64,000 nucleotides of DNA, from positions 992,001 through 1,056,000 of the forward strand of contig CAVWVW010000003.1 in assembly GCA_963758555.1 (NCBI GenBank), written 5' to 3'. The notes under the pieces were generated by a model. It was not told where the DNA came from. It worked only from the letters and a program-made list of their open reading frames with translations, and made no database searches. Positions 29,632 to 38,451 of this stretch are shown in pieces (positions within the stretch are counted from its first letter, which is position 1; each line of letters begins with the position of its first letter). The position numbers and the translations under genes are program-made. The DNA is from CAIUMH01 sp963758555 (GTDB taxonomy: Bacteria > Actinomycetota > Acidimicrobiia > Acidimicrobiales > RAAP-2).

Positions 29632-30540
29632 ACGGCTAAGACGAAGACCAGCCCGATCGCCAAGAGCAGCCCGATGAGCAGCTGCGCTCGACCGGTTGCC
29701 TTGAGCAGCGCCAAGAGGTCTCTACCCGAGGCATCCGACAGCGCCAAGCGACAAGGGGCCAGCACCGTGACGAAGCCAAGCAGGGCGAGCAGGGCGGTCG
29801 GTCGCCAGACACCGGCGAGCACCACGGCACCTGCCGCCCCCAGCATCGAGCCCACGTAGAGCCACCCGGCACGACGTCGGCCCAGCCGCACAGCAAGGGT
29901 GCGCTTGCCGGAGAGCTGATCGCCGTCGATGTCGCGCAGGTTGTTCGCCTCGAGCAGCGCTGTCGCCAAGAGGCCCACGGCCACCGCCGTGATCCAAGCC
30001 AGCGCGCTGAGCTGACCGTGCTGGACGAACGCTGAGCCCACTGTGGCGAAGAGCCCGAAGAACACGAAGACGAAGAGCTCGCCGAGCCCGAGGTAGCCGT
30101 AGGGCCGAGGACCACCGGTGTAGAGCCAGCCCGCCGCCACCGCGGCAAGACCCGGCACGAGGAGCCACCAGGAGCTCGAGCGCGCAGAGCACCAACCCGG
30201 CTGCACCGGCCAGCGCGAAGGACGCCAGGGCGGCCGCCCTGACCGAGCGAGGAGACGCCAACGACTGACCGACGAGCCTGACGGGCCCCACGCGCTGAGC
30301 ATCCGTGCCTCGGATGCCATCGGAGTAGTCGTTCGCATAGTTGGTGCCGATCTGCAGGGCGAGCGCCACGATCGCCGCCAGCAGCAGGCGAGGCACCGAG
30401 ATCGACGCCGGTCGCACCGTCATGGTGCCGACCACGACGGGCACGATCGAAGCCGGCAGCGTCCTCGGTCGTGCCCCTTGGACCCACCGACCCACCGGGC
30501 CCGGGCTCGAGGGGAGAGCCGGTGCGGTCCCTGAGGTCAC
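29628..30540 (-). CDS. menA: 1,4-dihydroxy-2-naphthoate polyprenyltransferase, split by a frameshift
   Basis: Integral membrane UbiA-type prenyltransferase that attaches the isoprenoid tail to DHNA. The first frame has RPRTLPASIVPVVVG, the first Asp-rich motif NYANDYSDGIRGTD and transmembrane helices to GLVLCAL. The second frame continues SSWWLLVPGLAAVAAGWLYT, PYGYLGLGELFVF, and the second Asp motif NNLRDIDGDQLSGKRTLA. One surplus base at 30177 in TGCGCGCTCGAGC causes the break; corrected 303 residues. The GTG at 30540 overlaps the menB stop (GTGA). Confidence 0.92.
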
Positions 30541-31443
30541 GGACGCTTCGGGAACGAGGAGAAGTCGGGCGGTCGGCGCTCGACGAACGCGTTGCGGCCC
30601 TCTTGGCCCTCCTCTGACATGTAGAAGAGCATCGTGGCGTCGCCGGCGAGCTGCTGGACACCAGCCAGGCCGTCGTCGGCCGCATTGAACCCCGCCTTGA
30701 GCATCCGAAGGGCCAAGGGCGAGAGCGTCAGGATCCGACGGCACCACGCCACGGTCTCAGCCTCGAGGTCATCGAGCGGGACCACCTCGTTGACGAGGCC
30801 CCATGACAAAGCAGTCTGCGCGTCGTACTGGCGGCAGAGGAACCAGACCTCCTTGGCACGCTTGAGACCGATGGTCCGGGCCAAGAGGCTCGAGCCGTAG
30901 CCTCCATCGAAGCTTCCCACCATCGGGTCCGGTCTGACCGAAGCGCGCGTTGTCAGCTGCCAAGGAGAGGTCGCACACCAGGTGCAAGATGTGGCCACCG
31001 CCGATGGCGTAGCCCGCGACCATGGCGATGACGGGCTTCGGGATCCGGCGAATCAGGATCTGCAGGTCCAAGACGTTGAGTCGGCCGACGCCCTGATGGG
31101 CGACCTCGTCGTCACCGAGGTAGCCGTCGTCGCCTCGGATCGTCTGGTCTCCGCCCGAGCAGAACGCGTCGGGACCTTGACCGGTCAGCACGATGACACC
31201 GACCGAGATGTCGTCGCGGGCCGCGGTGAAGGCGTCGGTGAGCTCGAAGAGGGTCTGGGGTCGAAAGGCGTTGCGCCGCTCGGGTCGACAGATCGTGATC
31301 TTGGCGATGCCCTCGGCCACCTCATAGGTGATGTCGCCGTAGTCCCCGCGTCCCTCCCACGTCGGCGCGTCGAAGGCTCTGAAGTCGTCGACAGGATCAT
31401 GCGGCAGACCAGAGATCACGGTGGTGAGAGGTGCGTCAGTCAT
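30537..31443 (-). CDS. menB: 1,4-dihydroxy-2-naphthoyl-CoA synthase, split by a frameshift
   Basis: Crotonase-fold enzyme that closes the naphthoquinone ring. The first frame has ITICRPERRNAFRP, FCSGGDQTIRGDDGY and VAGYAIGGGHILHLVCDLSL, then FGQTGP. The second frame continues VGSFDGGYGSSLLARTIG, FLCRQYDAQTALSWGLVNEVV and ends FSSFPKRP, the characteristic MenB tail. One surplus base at 30924 separates them; corrected 301 residues. The ATG has TAGCGT seven bases upstream. Forms a menB-menA unit. Confidence 0.93.
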
Positions 31444-31450
31444 CCGCCCC

Positions 31451-31456
31451 ACGCTA
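31451..31456 (-). promoter_or_regulatory. Leaderless -10 element of menB
   Basis: TAGCGT on the minus strand, seven-base spacer to the menB ATG. Shares the 81-base divergent region with the menE promoter. Confidence 0.6.
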
Positions 31457-31512
31457 TCGGCCAGCGCCTCGGTCGCCACGGGTCCAGCCTCTGACAGCCC
31501 ACTGGTCCCCTC

Positions 31513-31518
31513 TAGGCT
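31513..31518 (+). promoter_or_regulatory. Leaderless -10 element of menE
   Basis: TAGGCT, six-base spacer, then the GTG at 31525. Confidence 0.58.
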
Positions 31519-31524
31519 CGCGTC

Positions 31525-32661
31525 GTGGTCGAGCTGGTCGCCATCGACCTTCCCCAGGACGACACCATGGTCGAGGCGATCCAGCGCGTCTGGGGGCGGG
31601 GCGACGCTGTGTGCGTCCTCGATCGCCGCTTGCGAGGGCTGGCACGAGAGCGCGAGCTCAAGGCCCTGGCTCCGACGATCGTGCTCGACGCCACAGGCGA
31701 GACACGGCGCCAGGAAGGTGCCACCCTCTTCGAGGGTGACGCGCTCTGCGTCATGACCTCCGGCTCGACCGCGGATCCGAAGGCCGCCGTGCTCACCATG
31801 GACGCCGTGGTCGCCTCGGCGCGTGCCACCTCGGAGGCGCTGGACGTCGATCCCTCTCGCCACCGGTGGCTGGGCTGCCTGCCGTGCGCGCACATCGGAG
31901 GTCTCTCCGTGGTGACGCGCGCGTTAGTCACCGAGACCCCGCTGAGCATGCTCGAGCGACCGACACCCGAGGCCCTCGCCCTCGCCGCCGCTGACGGTGC
32001 GAGCCACGTCTCGCTGGTGGCCACCGTCCTGCAGCGAATCGACCCCTGGCTCTTCGAGCTGATCTTGCTCGGAGGCGCGGCACCTCCTCGGGATCTGACC
32101 GCGAACGTCGTGACCACCTACGGGATGACCGAGACCGGTTCGGGCGTCGTCTATGACGGTCGTGCCCTCACGGGCGTCGAAGTGGCGATCAGCCAGCCCG
32201 ACGCTGACGGTCTCGGCGAGATCCTCGTGCGCGGACCGATGCTCCTTCGGAGCTACCGAGATCGACCAGCACCCCTCGTCACCGGACCTGACGGCAGACC
32301 TGGCTGGTTCCCCACAGGTGATCTGGGCCGGATCGGGCCAGAGGGGATCGTGGAGGTCAAGGGTCGAGCGTCAGAGGTGATCGTGACCGGGGCGGAGAAG
32401 GTCTACCCCCCTGACGTCGAGGTCGTCATCGCCGGCTTGGCCGGCGTGGCGGAGGCAGCCGTGTGGAAGAGGCCCGATCCCACATGGGGCGAGCGAGTCG
32501 TGGCTTGGGTGGTCGCCGACGGGACCCCGCCGACCTTGGAGGCGCTCCGCGCCGTCGTCAGCGAGGAGGTGGCTCCCTACGCCGCGCCCAAGGAGCTGGT
32601 GCTGGTCTCGTCGCTGCCGAAGACCGCCAACGGGAAGGTGCGACGAGCTCTCCTCAGCTGA
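31525..32661 (+). CDS. menE: o-Succinylbenzoate--CoA ligase
   Basis: Adenylate-forming enzyme that activates o-succinylbenzoate for MenB. At 378 residues it is short, as is common for actinobacterial MenE. Motifs: ATP loop MTSGSTADPKAAVLT, VTTYGMTETGSGVVYDG, GDLGRIGPEGIVEVKGRASE and the C-terminal catalytic lysine region LPKTANGKVRRALL. Divergent from menB, and its 3' end overlaps the convergent dehydrogenase gene by eight bases. Confidence 0.93.
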   Translation: MVELVAIDLPQDDTMVEAIQRVWGRGDAVCVLDRRLRGLARERELKALAPTIVLDATGETRRQEGATLFEGDALCVMTSGSTADPKAAVLTMDAVVASARATSEALDVDPSRHRWLGCLPCAHIGGLSVVTRALVTETPLSMLERPTPEALALAAADGASHVSLVATVLQRIDPWLFELILLGGAAPPRDLTANVVTTYGMTETGSGVVYDGRALTGVEVAISQPDADGLGEILVRGPMLLRSYRDRPAPLVTGPDGRPGWFPTGDLGRIGPEGIVEVKGRASEVIVTGAEKVYPPDVEVVIAGLAGVAEAAVWKRPDPTWGERVVAWVVADGTPPTLEALRAVVSEEVAPYAAPKELVLVSSLPKTANGKVRRALLS

Positions 32662-33427
32662 AGCTGATGCCGCCTGACGCCATCACCGACGTCCCGCCGT
32701 CGACGGCGAGGATCTGGCCGGTGATCCACGAGGCGGCGTCGCTCAGCAGGAAGAGGGCGGCGTTGGCGACGTCTTCGGGCTCTCCGATCCTCCCGAGCGG
32801 AAGATGCTTCGCGAAGCCGGCCTCACCCGTCTCCCACAGGGCGCGAGCAAGCTCGGTGCGCACCAGGCCCGGCGCCAGCGCGTTGACGCGCACGTCCGGG
32901 CCCAGCTCAGCGGCGAGCTGGCGAGTCACGTGGATGACCGCTGCCTTGGTCACGTTGTACCAACCGATCCCGGGCTCAGGATCGAGGCCCCCGACCGATG
33001 ACACGTTGAGGACGGCGCCGCCGTGCTCCCCCATCCAGGCGTGCCAGGCCGCCTTGGTCCAGTGCACGACAGCCGCTTGGTTGACCTCGTAGGTCTTGGT
33101 CATCTGGGATTCCGAGATGTCGAGCATCGGGCCGAAGTACGGGTTGGTCGCCGCGTTGTTGACGAGGGCGTCAAGGCGCTCATAGCGATCAAGGCACGCC
33201 GCGACCGCAGCCTCGGCCTCTTCGGCACGGGCCACATGGGCGGCGAGCCACGAGACCTCGCCCGGCAGGCCTTCGAGGCTGCGTGCCGCCTCCTCGAGAC
33301 CATCAGGCTTCCGAGAGACCAAGAGCACCGAGCCGCCCGCCTCCGCCAGGCGCTGGGCGATGGCCAGGCCGATCCCTCGACTTGCCCCCGTCACCAAAGC
33401 CGCCTTGCCACGCATCGTGAGTTCCAT
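32654..33427 (-). CDS. Short-chain dehydrogenase/reductase (FabG-like)
   Basis: 257-residue NAD(P)-dependent SDR. Cofactor motif TGASRGIGLAIA, NNAATNPY, catalytic Ser in LNVSSVGGL and Tyr-Lys in WYNVTKAAVIH, plus NALAPGLVRTE and the C-terminal GQILAVDGGTS. The Arg/His pattern after TGASRGIG would favour NADPH, but substrate cannot be told; a FabG-like oxoacyl reductase or alcohol dehydrogenase are equally possible. Stands alone, leaderless start, between men genes and the mycothiol-type protein. Confidence 0.87.
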   Translation of the reverse strand: MELTMRGKAALVTGASRGIGLAIAQRLAEAGGSVLLVSRKPDGLEEAARSLEGLPGEVSWLAAHVARAEEAEAAVAACLDRYERLDALVNNAATNPYFGPMLDISESQMTKTYEVNQAAVVHWTKAAWHAWMGEHGGAVLNVSSVGGLDPEPGIGWYNVTKAAVIHVTRQLAAELGPDVRVNALAPGLVRTELARALWETGEAGFAKHLPLGRIGEPEDVANAALFLLSDAASWITGQILAVDGGTSVMASGGISFS

Positions 33428-33433
33428 GAGGCA

Positions 33434-33439
33434 AGGCTA
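33434..33439 (-). promoter_or_regulatory. Leaderless -10 element of the SDR gene
   Basis: TAGCCT on the minus strand, six bases before the ATG at 33427. Confidence 0.58.
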
Positions 33440-33466
33440 CTGAGCCGGCCGCAGGTGCCTTCTGGC

Positions 33467-33472
33467 TACGCT
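33467..33472 (+). promoter_or_regulatory. Leaderless -10 element of the DinB-type gene
   Basis: TACGCT, seven-base spacer, then the GTG at 33480. Back to back with the SDR promoter in a 52-base gap. Confidence 0.6.
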
Positions 33473-33479
33473 CAGCCGG

Positions 33480-34082
33480 GTGACGAACGAAGAACGAGCG
33501 CAACGAGCCCTGGTCCGCGTCAGGGCAGCGCACAGCGCCCTGCTCTCCGATCTCGACGAGCCTGTCAACCCCGCTCGCCCGAGCGAGCTGCCCGGGTGGA
33601 GCGTCGGTCACCTCCTGACGCACCTGGCGCGAAACGCCGATTCCGTCACCAGGCGCCTAGAGGCGGCCGGTCGAGGCGAGCACGCTCACCAGTATGAGGG
33701 AGGGCTCGACGGTCGCTTGGCTGCGATCGACGAGGGAGCGAGGCGATCCTGGTCCGAGCTGCGCGACGACGTGAAGACGAGCTGCGCGCTTCTCGAGTCC
33801 ACAGCCGAGGGGCTCGCCCCGCAGGCTTGGGAGGTGGAGAGCACGACCGTGACCGGCATGGTGCAGCCGGCAGCCATGGTGCTCGAGCGACGGATCAGGG
33901 AGGTCGTCATCCACCACACCGATCTCGGGCTCAGCTTCACGCCTGCGGCGTGGCCCGACGACCTCGTCGCTGAGCTCAATGAGGAGCTCGTTGCCACGCT
34001 CACCGAGCGGGTGAGCGCCCACGCCCTCGCCGGCTGGCTCACCGGTCGATCTCCGGCACCGCTCCTGACACCCTGGTCCTAG
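33480..34082 (+). CDS. Maleylpyruvate isomerase / mycothiol-dependent DinB-fold protein
   Basis: 200 residues of the mycothiol-type MDMPI N-terminal family, a four-helix DinB bundle. PGWSVGHLLTHLARNADS supplies the first metal-ligand His, and RIREVVIHHTDLGL the Glu/His pair, so the three-ligand metal site looks intact. Family members transfer or use mycothiol, so the organism probably makes this thiol; the exact substrate cannot be read from sequence. Single-gene leaderless unit, convergent with the ADP-ribosylglycohydrolase homologue. Confidence 0.82.
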   Translation: MTNEERAQRALVRVRAAHSALLSDLDEPVNPARPSELPGWSVGHLLTHLARNADSVTRRLEAAGRGEHAHQYEGGLDGRLAAIDEGARRSWSELRDDVKTSCALLESTAEGLAPQAWEVESTTVTGMVQPAAMVLERRIREVVIHHTDLGLSFTPAAWPDDLVAELNEELVATLTERVSAHALAGWLTGRSPAPLLTPWS

Positions 34083-34087
34083 CGGGC

Positions 34088-34154
34088 CCCTTTCGAAGGG
34101 CTGCTTGCCTCACACCCACCTCGAGAGCCACGGCTGAACCGTGCCGCTCGGCAC
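34088..34154. terminator. Hairpin cluster between convergent genes
   Basis: Three short inverted repeats fill the gap: CCCTT-TCG-AAGGG (34088-34100), CACGG-CTGAA-CCGTG (34129-34143) and GTGCCG-CT-CGGCAC (34141-34154), the last two mutually exclusive. Likely bidirectional transcription stop; no T tract. Confidence 0.45.
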
Positions 34155-34166
34155 CCGGTGCGCGAC

Positions 34167-35247
34167 TCAGCCGTAGCGGGCGAGCCAGGCGGCACCGAGC
34201 TCGCCGCCCTCTTGGGCTCCCTCCAGCCACCGGAGCCACGTGACGCAGTCGTCGGCCACCTCTTCAACGACCGACCGGCCGTCGAGCCAGGCTCGCCACC
34301 TGACGGGCAACGCCGCGAGGCCGTCGCGCGCCCCGATGAGCGCCCCGCAGATCGAGCCCAGCGAGCGACCGTCTCCGGGCAGCGACACCACCACCGCCAT
34401 CGCCTCTTCGAGCGTGTCGCTTCGAGCAAGCCCAAGCGCGAGCTCCAGAACCTCGAGGGCGTCGTCGCGCGCGCCTTGCTGCTTCTCGACCTGCGCCGCC
34501 ACGGCGGAACCAGGATGACTCCTCGTCAGGGCCCGCTCGAGAGCGGCAGCCACCGCCGGGATGGTGAGCTCCCCGCGCCGCGTCGGTGGCCTCCGCCAAG
34601 CCGTGGCCGACCACCAGACCAGCGATGATCGCAGCCAGCGCACCGCTCGCATTGATCGCCGCGTCGTCTCCATGGGTCACCGCGGCGATCTCGCAGCCCA
34701 GGTAGCAGGCTTCCTTCGCCGACGCTCCAGGCGTCAGACCCGGCACCAGGAACCCTGCCGGCACCGCCCTCGGGAGCGCACCGGCGTCGCTGGCCTCATT
34801 CACCCGCATCGACAACCGGCCGCCGCGCCCTGCACCGAGGACCTCGAGGCTGGTGGCATCAGGGTGCCTGACCTGGGCCAGCAGCTCGACGTCCAGAAGC
34901 CAGCTTGGCGAGTCGCCGTCTCGAGGGCGAGGCCCAAGGCCATCTTGGATCTCCAGCCAGCCTCGGTAGGTCTCGAAGAGGAGCGCGGGCGGCAAGCAGG
35001 TGCCCGTGCGCTCAAGCTCGACGCCTGCACGGACGAGCGCGTCGGCGGTGAGCAGCACGAGCTGGGTACAGGCCGTGATCCGTCCCGCACCGCCGAGCGC
35101 GCTTGGCTTCTGGAGTGCTCGCCCGTCGTGGTCAGCGAAGACCAGAGGACCGAGGTCGCTCGTGTGCCGAGCGTCGACCAGGGCATCGCCGAGCGCCCCG
35201 CCGAGCAGCGCTCCTGCGATGCGCGTCGAGACGAGATCGCTCGTCAT
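34167..35247 (-). CDS. ADP-ribosylglycohydrolase homologue, split by a frameshift
   Basis: Resembles the DraG/ADP-ribosylglycohydrolase fold: RIAGALLGGALGDALVDA at the start, RITACTQLVLLTADALV, THGDDAAINASGALAAIIAG, and after the break SICGALIGARDGLAALP and WRAWLDGRSVVEEVADD. One surplus base in GGCGCGGGGAG (about 34571-34574) separates the frames; corrected 359 residues. The late metal motif usually GDTDT reads GDGRS, so one metal-ligand Asp is lost and activity is uncertain. It starts four bases after bioD and ends the biotin operon, an unusual neighbour. Confidence 0.78.
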
Positions 35248-35251
35248 GGCG

Positions 35252-35950
35252 TCATGGGAGAGCGTCGAACCACGTCGCCGCGCGCTCACCGAAGAGCACA
35301 GGATCGAGTCGCGAGGCGCCGGCAGGAATGGCCCCGAGGAGCCGCACGCCCAAACGGGACAGATGGCGCCGATTGCTTCGATCGATCTCATCAGGTTCAT
35401 CAGGCCACGAGCCGATGACGATCCCAGCGACGTGAAGACCGCGATGACCGAGCACCTCGAGCGTCAGCTCGGTGTGGTTGAGCGTCCCGAGGCCGCTGCG
35501 GCAGACGACCACGAACGACGACGGCTCCCCCAGCGCACCCGCTAGCTCGACGAGGGTGCGCCCTTCGTCGTCGAGCTGGACCAGCAGGCCTCCCGCGCCC
35601 TCGACCAGCAGGTGGTCGAAGCCCTCGGCGGTCGACCTGATCCGAGCGGCCTGCTCGTTGACGCTTGGCAGCCGCACCTCTTCGAGTCGGGCGGCTGGCA
35701 CAGGAGCCATCGGCCGCTGCAGCCGGATCCCCTCGCTGCACGCACAGCTCGGTGCGAGACGGCGTACGACGTCGGTGTCCATGGGCTCACCCGTGGCCGC
35801 ACCTGTCTGGACGGGCTTGTCGACGGCGACGCTCGAGAAAGGGGCACCTTGCTCAGCGTGACGAGCGAGGGCGACCGCGAGCGCCGCGGTGACGATGGTC
35901 TTGCCCACACCGGTGTCGGTGCCCGTGATGAACAGCATCGAGGCGGTCAC
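35252..35950 (-). CDS. bioD: Dethiobiotin synthetase
   Basis: ATP-dependent closure of the ureido ring. 232 residues with P-loop ITGTDTGVGKTIVTAAL, the catalytic lysine in VDKPVQTGA, EGAGGLLVQLDDEGR (the E-G-A-G-G signature) and CRSGLGTLNHTELTLE. The GTG at 35950 is used; an ATG four codons later is an alternative. Twenty bases after bioF. Confidence 0.95.
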   Translation of the reverse strand: MTASMLFITGTDTGVGKTIVTAALAVALARHAEQGAPFSSVAVDKPVQTGAATGEPMDTDVVRRLAPSCACSEGIRLQRPMAPVPAARLEEVRLPSVNEQAARIRSTAEGFDHLLVEGAGGLLVQLDDEGRTLVELAGALGEPSSFVVVCRSGLGTLNHTELTLEVLGHRGLHVAGIVIGSWPDEPDEIDRSNRRHLSRLGVRLLGAIPAGASRLDPVLFGERAATWFDALP

Positions 35951-35970
35951 GAGTGGCGACTCAGACGATC

Positions 35971-37119
35971 TCAGGCCGGCTCAAAGCTGGCCCTGTCCTT
36001 GGCCACACAGGTCGCCACCAGCCTGGCTGCCTCGAGTGCTCTCGGCGCGTCGAGGGCGGCGCTCGCCGTGATGCGGATTCGAGAGATCCCGTCAGGCACG
36101 CTCGGAGGTCGGAAGCAGCCCACGAGAACCCCCTCTTGCCTAAGGGCCGCGGTGATGCGCACCGCGGACTCTGGCGAAGCGAGGGGGATGGACTGGACCG
36201 ACCCGTCGGCCCGAGCGATCTCGCACTCCTCAGCGATGATGGCGGCGTTACGGGCGACGGCGGCCACGAGCTCGGGTTCGGCCTCGATGATCCGGCACGC
36301 TGCCGACGCGGCTGCCGCGGCAGCGGGAGCGAGACCTGTGTCGAAGATGAAGGTGCGGGCGCTGTTGATCAGCTGCTCTCGCAGCAGCGCGGAGCCGAGA
36401 ACGGCGCCGCCTTGCGAACCCAACGCCTTGGACATCGTGGCAGTGATGATCACGTGCTCCGCTCCGGCCAGGCCGGCGGCGTGCACACCGCCACGACCGG
36501 CTCCCAGCACGCCGATGCCGTGTGCCTCGTCGACGACCAAGAGCGCGTCGTGCTTCTCGCAGAGCGCAGCGGTCGCCTCGAGGTTCGCCGCATCGCCGAA
36601 GACCGAGTAGATCGACTCGACGACGACGATCGCCCGCTCGCTGGTTCGCCCGACCAGTGCTGCCTCGAGGGCAACCAGGTCGCGATGGGGCACGATCTCG
36701 ACGTCACCGCGCGCCAGGCGGGCGGCGTCGATCAGCGACGCGTGGATGTGCTCATCGGTGATGAGCAGCGTGTCGGGTCCCCCCAGCGAGGTCAGCACGG
36801 CGAGGTTGGCGGTGTAGCCGCTCGAGAAGACGAGCGCCGCAGGCTGAGCCGTCAGCGAGCAGAGCGCTTCTTCGAGCTCGACGTGTGCGTCCATGGTGCC
36901 GGTGACCACCCTCGAGGCGCGAGCGCTGGTGCCGACCTGTTCGATCATGCTGATCGCCGCCGCAGCCAGTCGAGGATCGGTGGCGAGGCCCAGGTAGTCG
37001 TTGGAGGCGAGGTCCAACAGCTCGACGCTGCTCGGGGCGGGACGATCGGCACGACGGACGATGCCGCTGCGCTGGCGGGCTTCGGCCTCGGCGAGGAGCC
37101 ACTGGTGCATCGAGCCCAT
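35971..37119 (-). CDS. bioF: 8-amino-7-oxononanoate synthase
   Basis: PLP-dependent condensation of pimeloyl thioester with alanine. 382 residues: LASNDYLGLATDPRL, SGYTANLAVL, VDEAHGIGVLGAGRGG (Asp-Ala-His for PLP), and the Schiff-base lysine in TATMSKALGSQGG. The ATG is chosen because it shares a base with the bioA stop (TGATG); upstream in-frame sequence is bioA in another frame. Confidence 0.96.
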   Translation of the reverse strand: MGSMHQWLLAEAEARQRSGIVRRADRPAPSSVELLDLASNDYLGLATDPRLAAAAISMIEQVGTSARASRVVTGTMDAHVELEEALCSLTAQPAALVFSSGYTANLAVLTSLGGPDTLLITDEHIHASLIDAARLARGDVEIVPHRDLVALEAALVGRTSERAIVVVESIYSVFGDAANLEATAALCEKHDALLVVDEAHGIGVLGAGRGGVHAAGLAGAEHVIITATMSKALGSQGGAVLGSALLREQLINSARTFIFDTGLAPAAAAAASAACRIIEAEPELVAAVARNAAIIAEECEIARADGSVQSIPLASPESAVRITAALRQEGVLVGCFRPPSVPDGISRIRITASAALDAPRALEAARLVATCVAKDRASFEPA

Positions 37120-38438
37120 CAGCCGTGGACCTCCCTGACCGCGCTGGTCATCGCCGACGCGATGCTGGCCACGTCGGTCGTGGTGCAGACGTACGGGGGC
37201 ATCGTGTAGATGAGGTTGCGAAAGGGCCGGAGCCAGACGCCTCGCTCCAGAGCGGCCCTCGTCACGCCGTGGATGTCGACGGGTCCGTCCAGCTCGATGA
37301 CACCGACGCCCCCGAGCACACGAACGTCGCGGACGCTCGAGAGCGACTTGGCCGGCGCGAGTGCGTCGCTGAGCGTCGCTTCGATCTCGCCGACCTGGGT
37401 GGACCAGTGAGCGTCGAGCAGCCTCAGCGACGCCAGCGCGACCGCACAGGCAAGGGCGTTGGCCATGAACGTGGGCCCATGGAGCAACGACCCGTCGCCC
37501 GAGCCGGTGATCACCGCTCCCACCTCGGCGCTGCAGAGCACGGCAGCCAGGCTGAGGTAGCCACCAGTCAGCGCTTTGCCGACGCACATCACGTCGGGCG
37601 AGACGTCGGCCCACTCGGCGGCGAAGTACTTCCCCGTCCGGCCGAACCCGGTGGCGATCTCATCGAAGATCAGCAGGATGCCGTGTGCGTCGGCCAGCCG
37701 TCGCATGGCGTTCAGGCACGCCGGAGCGAAGACGAACATGCCGCCCGCCCCTTGGAGGACTGGCTCGATGATGATGGCGGCGATCTCGGCTTGGTGGAGC
37801 TCCACGGTCGCTTCGAGGTGGGCGATCCACGCCTCAACCGTCGTCTCATCGGCCACGAGCTCGCCGTCGACGAGCGTGGCCGGCGGCGGTCGGGGGACGA
37901 AGATTTGCTCAGGGACGAGCGAGGGGAAGGCGGCGTGCATCCCATCGACCGGATCGCAGACGCTCATCGCCCCGATGGTGTCGCCGTGGTAGCTGCCTCG
38001 ACAGGCCAAGAAGCGATGACGACCGAGCTGGCCCTTCGCCACCTGGAACTGCACGGCCAGCTTGAGCGCCACCTCGACCGAGACCGATCCTGAGTCGGCG
38101 AAGAAGACGTGCTCGAGCGGAGCGGGGCTCAGGCGGCGGAGCTCTTCGGCCAGCGTGACCGCAGGCTCGTGGGTCAGGCCACCGAACATGACGTGGCTGA
38201 ACTGCTCGATCTGGCCGCGCAGCGCCTCGTCGAGGACAGGGTTTCTGTAGCCGTGGATCATGCACCACCACGAGCTCATCGCATCGATCGCCTCGAACGC
38301 CTCACCATCCTCAGCCTCGAGGGCAAGGGTGACACCGCTGGCAGCGCGCACCGCATAGGGCGCGGGACCGGCGAGCGAGGCGTAGGGGTGCCAGACCAGT
38401 CCTCGATCTCGCGCGACCAGCGACGAGGACCCCGACAT
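37119..38438 (-). CDS. bioA: Adenosylmethionine-8-amino-7-oxononanoate aminotransferase
   Basis: Class III PLP aminotransferase that converts KAPA to DAPA with SAM as amino donor. 439 residues: VWHPYASLAGPAPYAV, SSWWCMIHGYRNP, GSVSVEVALKLAVQF, RGSYHGDTIGAMSVCDP, FDEIATGFGRTGKYFA and the PLP lysine in CVGKALTGGYL. HPY and the Tyr/Trp residues typical of BioA are kept. The ATG at 38438 is 13 bases after the end of bioB. Confidence 0.95.
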   Translation of the reverse strand: MSGSSSLVARDRGLVWHPYASLAGPAPYAVRAASGVTLALEAEDGEAFEAIDAMSSWWCMIHGYRNPVLDEALRGQIEQFSHVMFGGLTHEPAVTLAEELRRLSPAPLEHVFFADSGSVSVEVALKLAVQFQVAKGQLGRHRFLACRGSYHGDTIGAMSVCDPVDGMHAAFPSLVPEQIFVPRPPPATLVDGELVADETTVEAWIAHLEATVELHQAEIAAIIIEPVLQGAGGMFVFAPACLNAMRRLADAHGILLIFDEIATGFGRTGKYFAAEWADVSPDVMCVGKALTGGYLSLAAVLCSAEVGAVITGSGDGSLLHGPTFMANALACAVALASLRLLDAHWSTQVGEIEATLSDALAPAKSLSSVRDVRVLGGVGVIELDGPVDIHGVTRAALERGVWLRPFRNLIYTMPPYVCTTTDVASIASAMTSAVREVHG

Positions 38439-38451
38439 GGCAAGGGGTGGC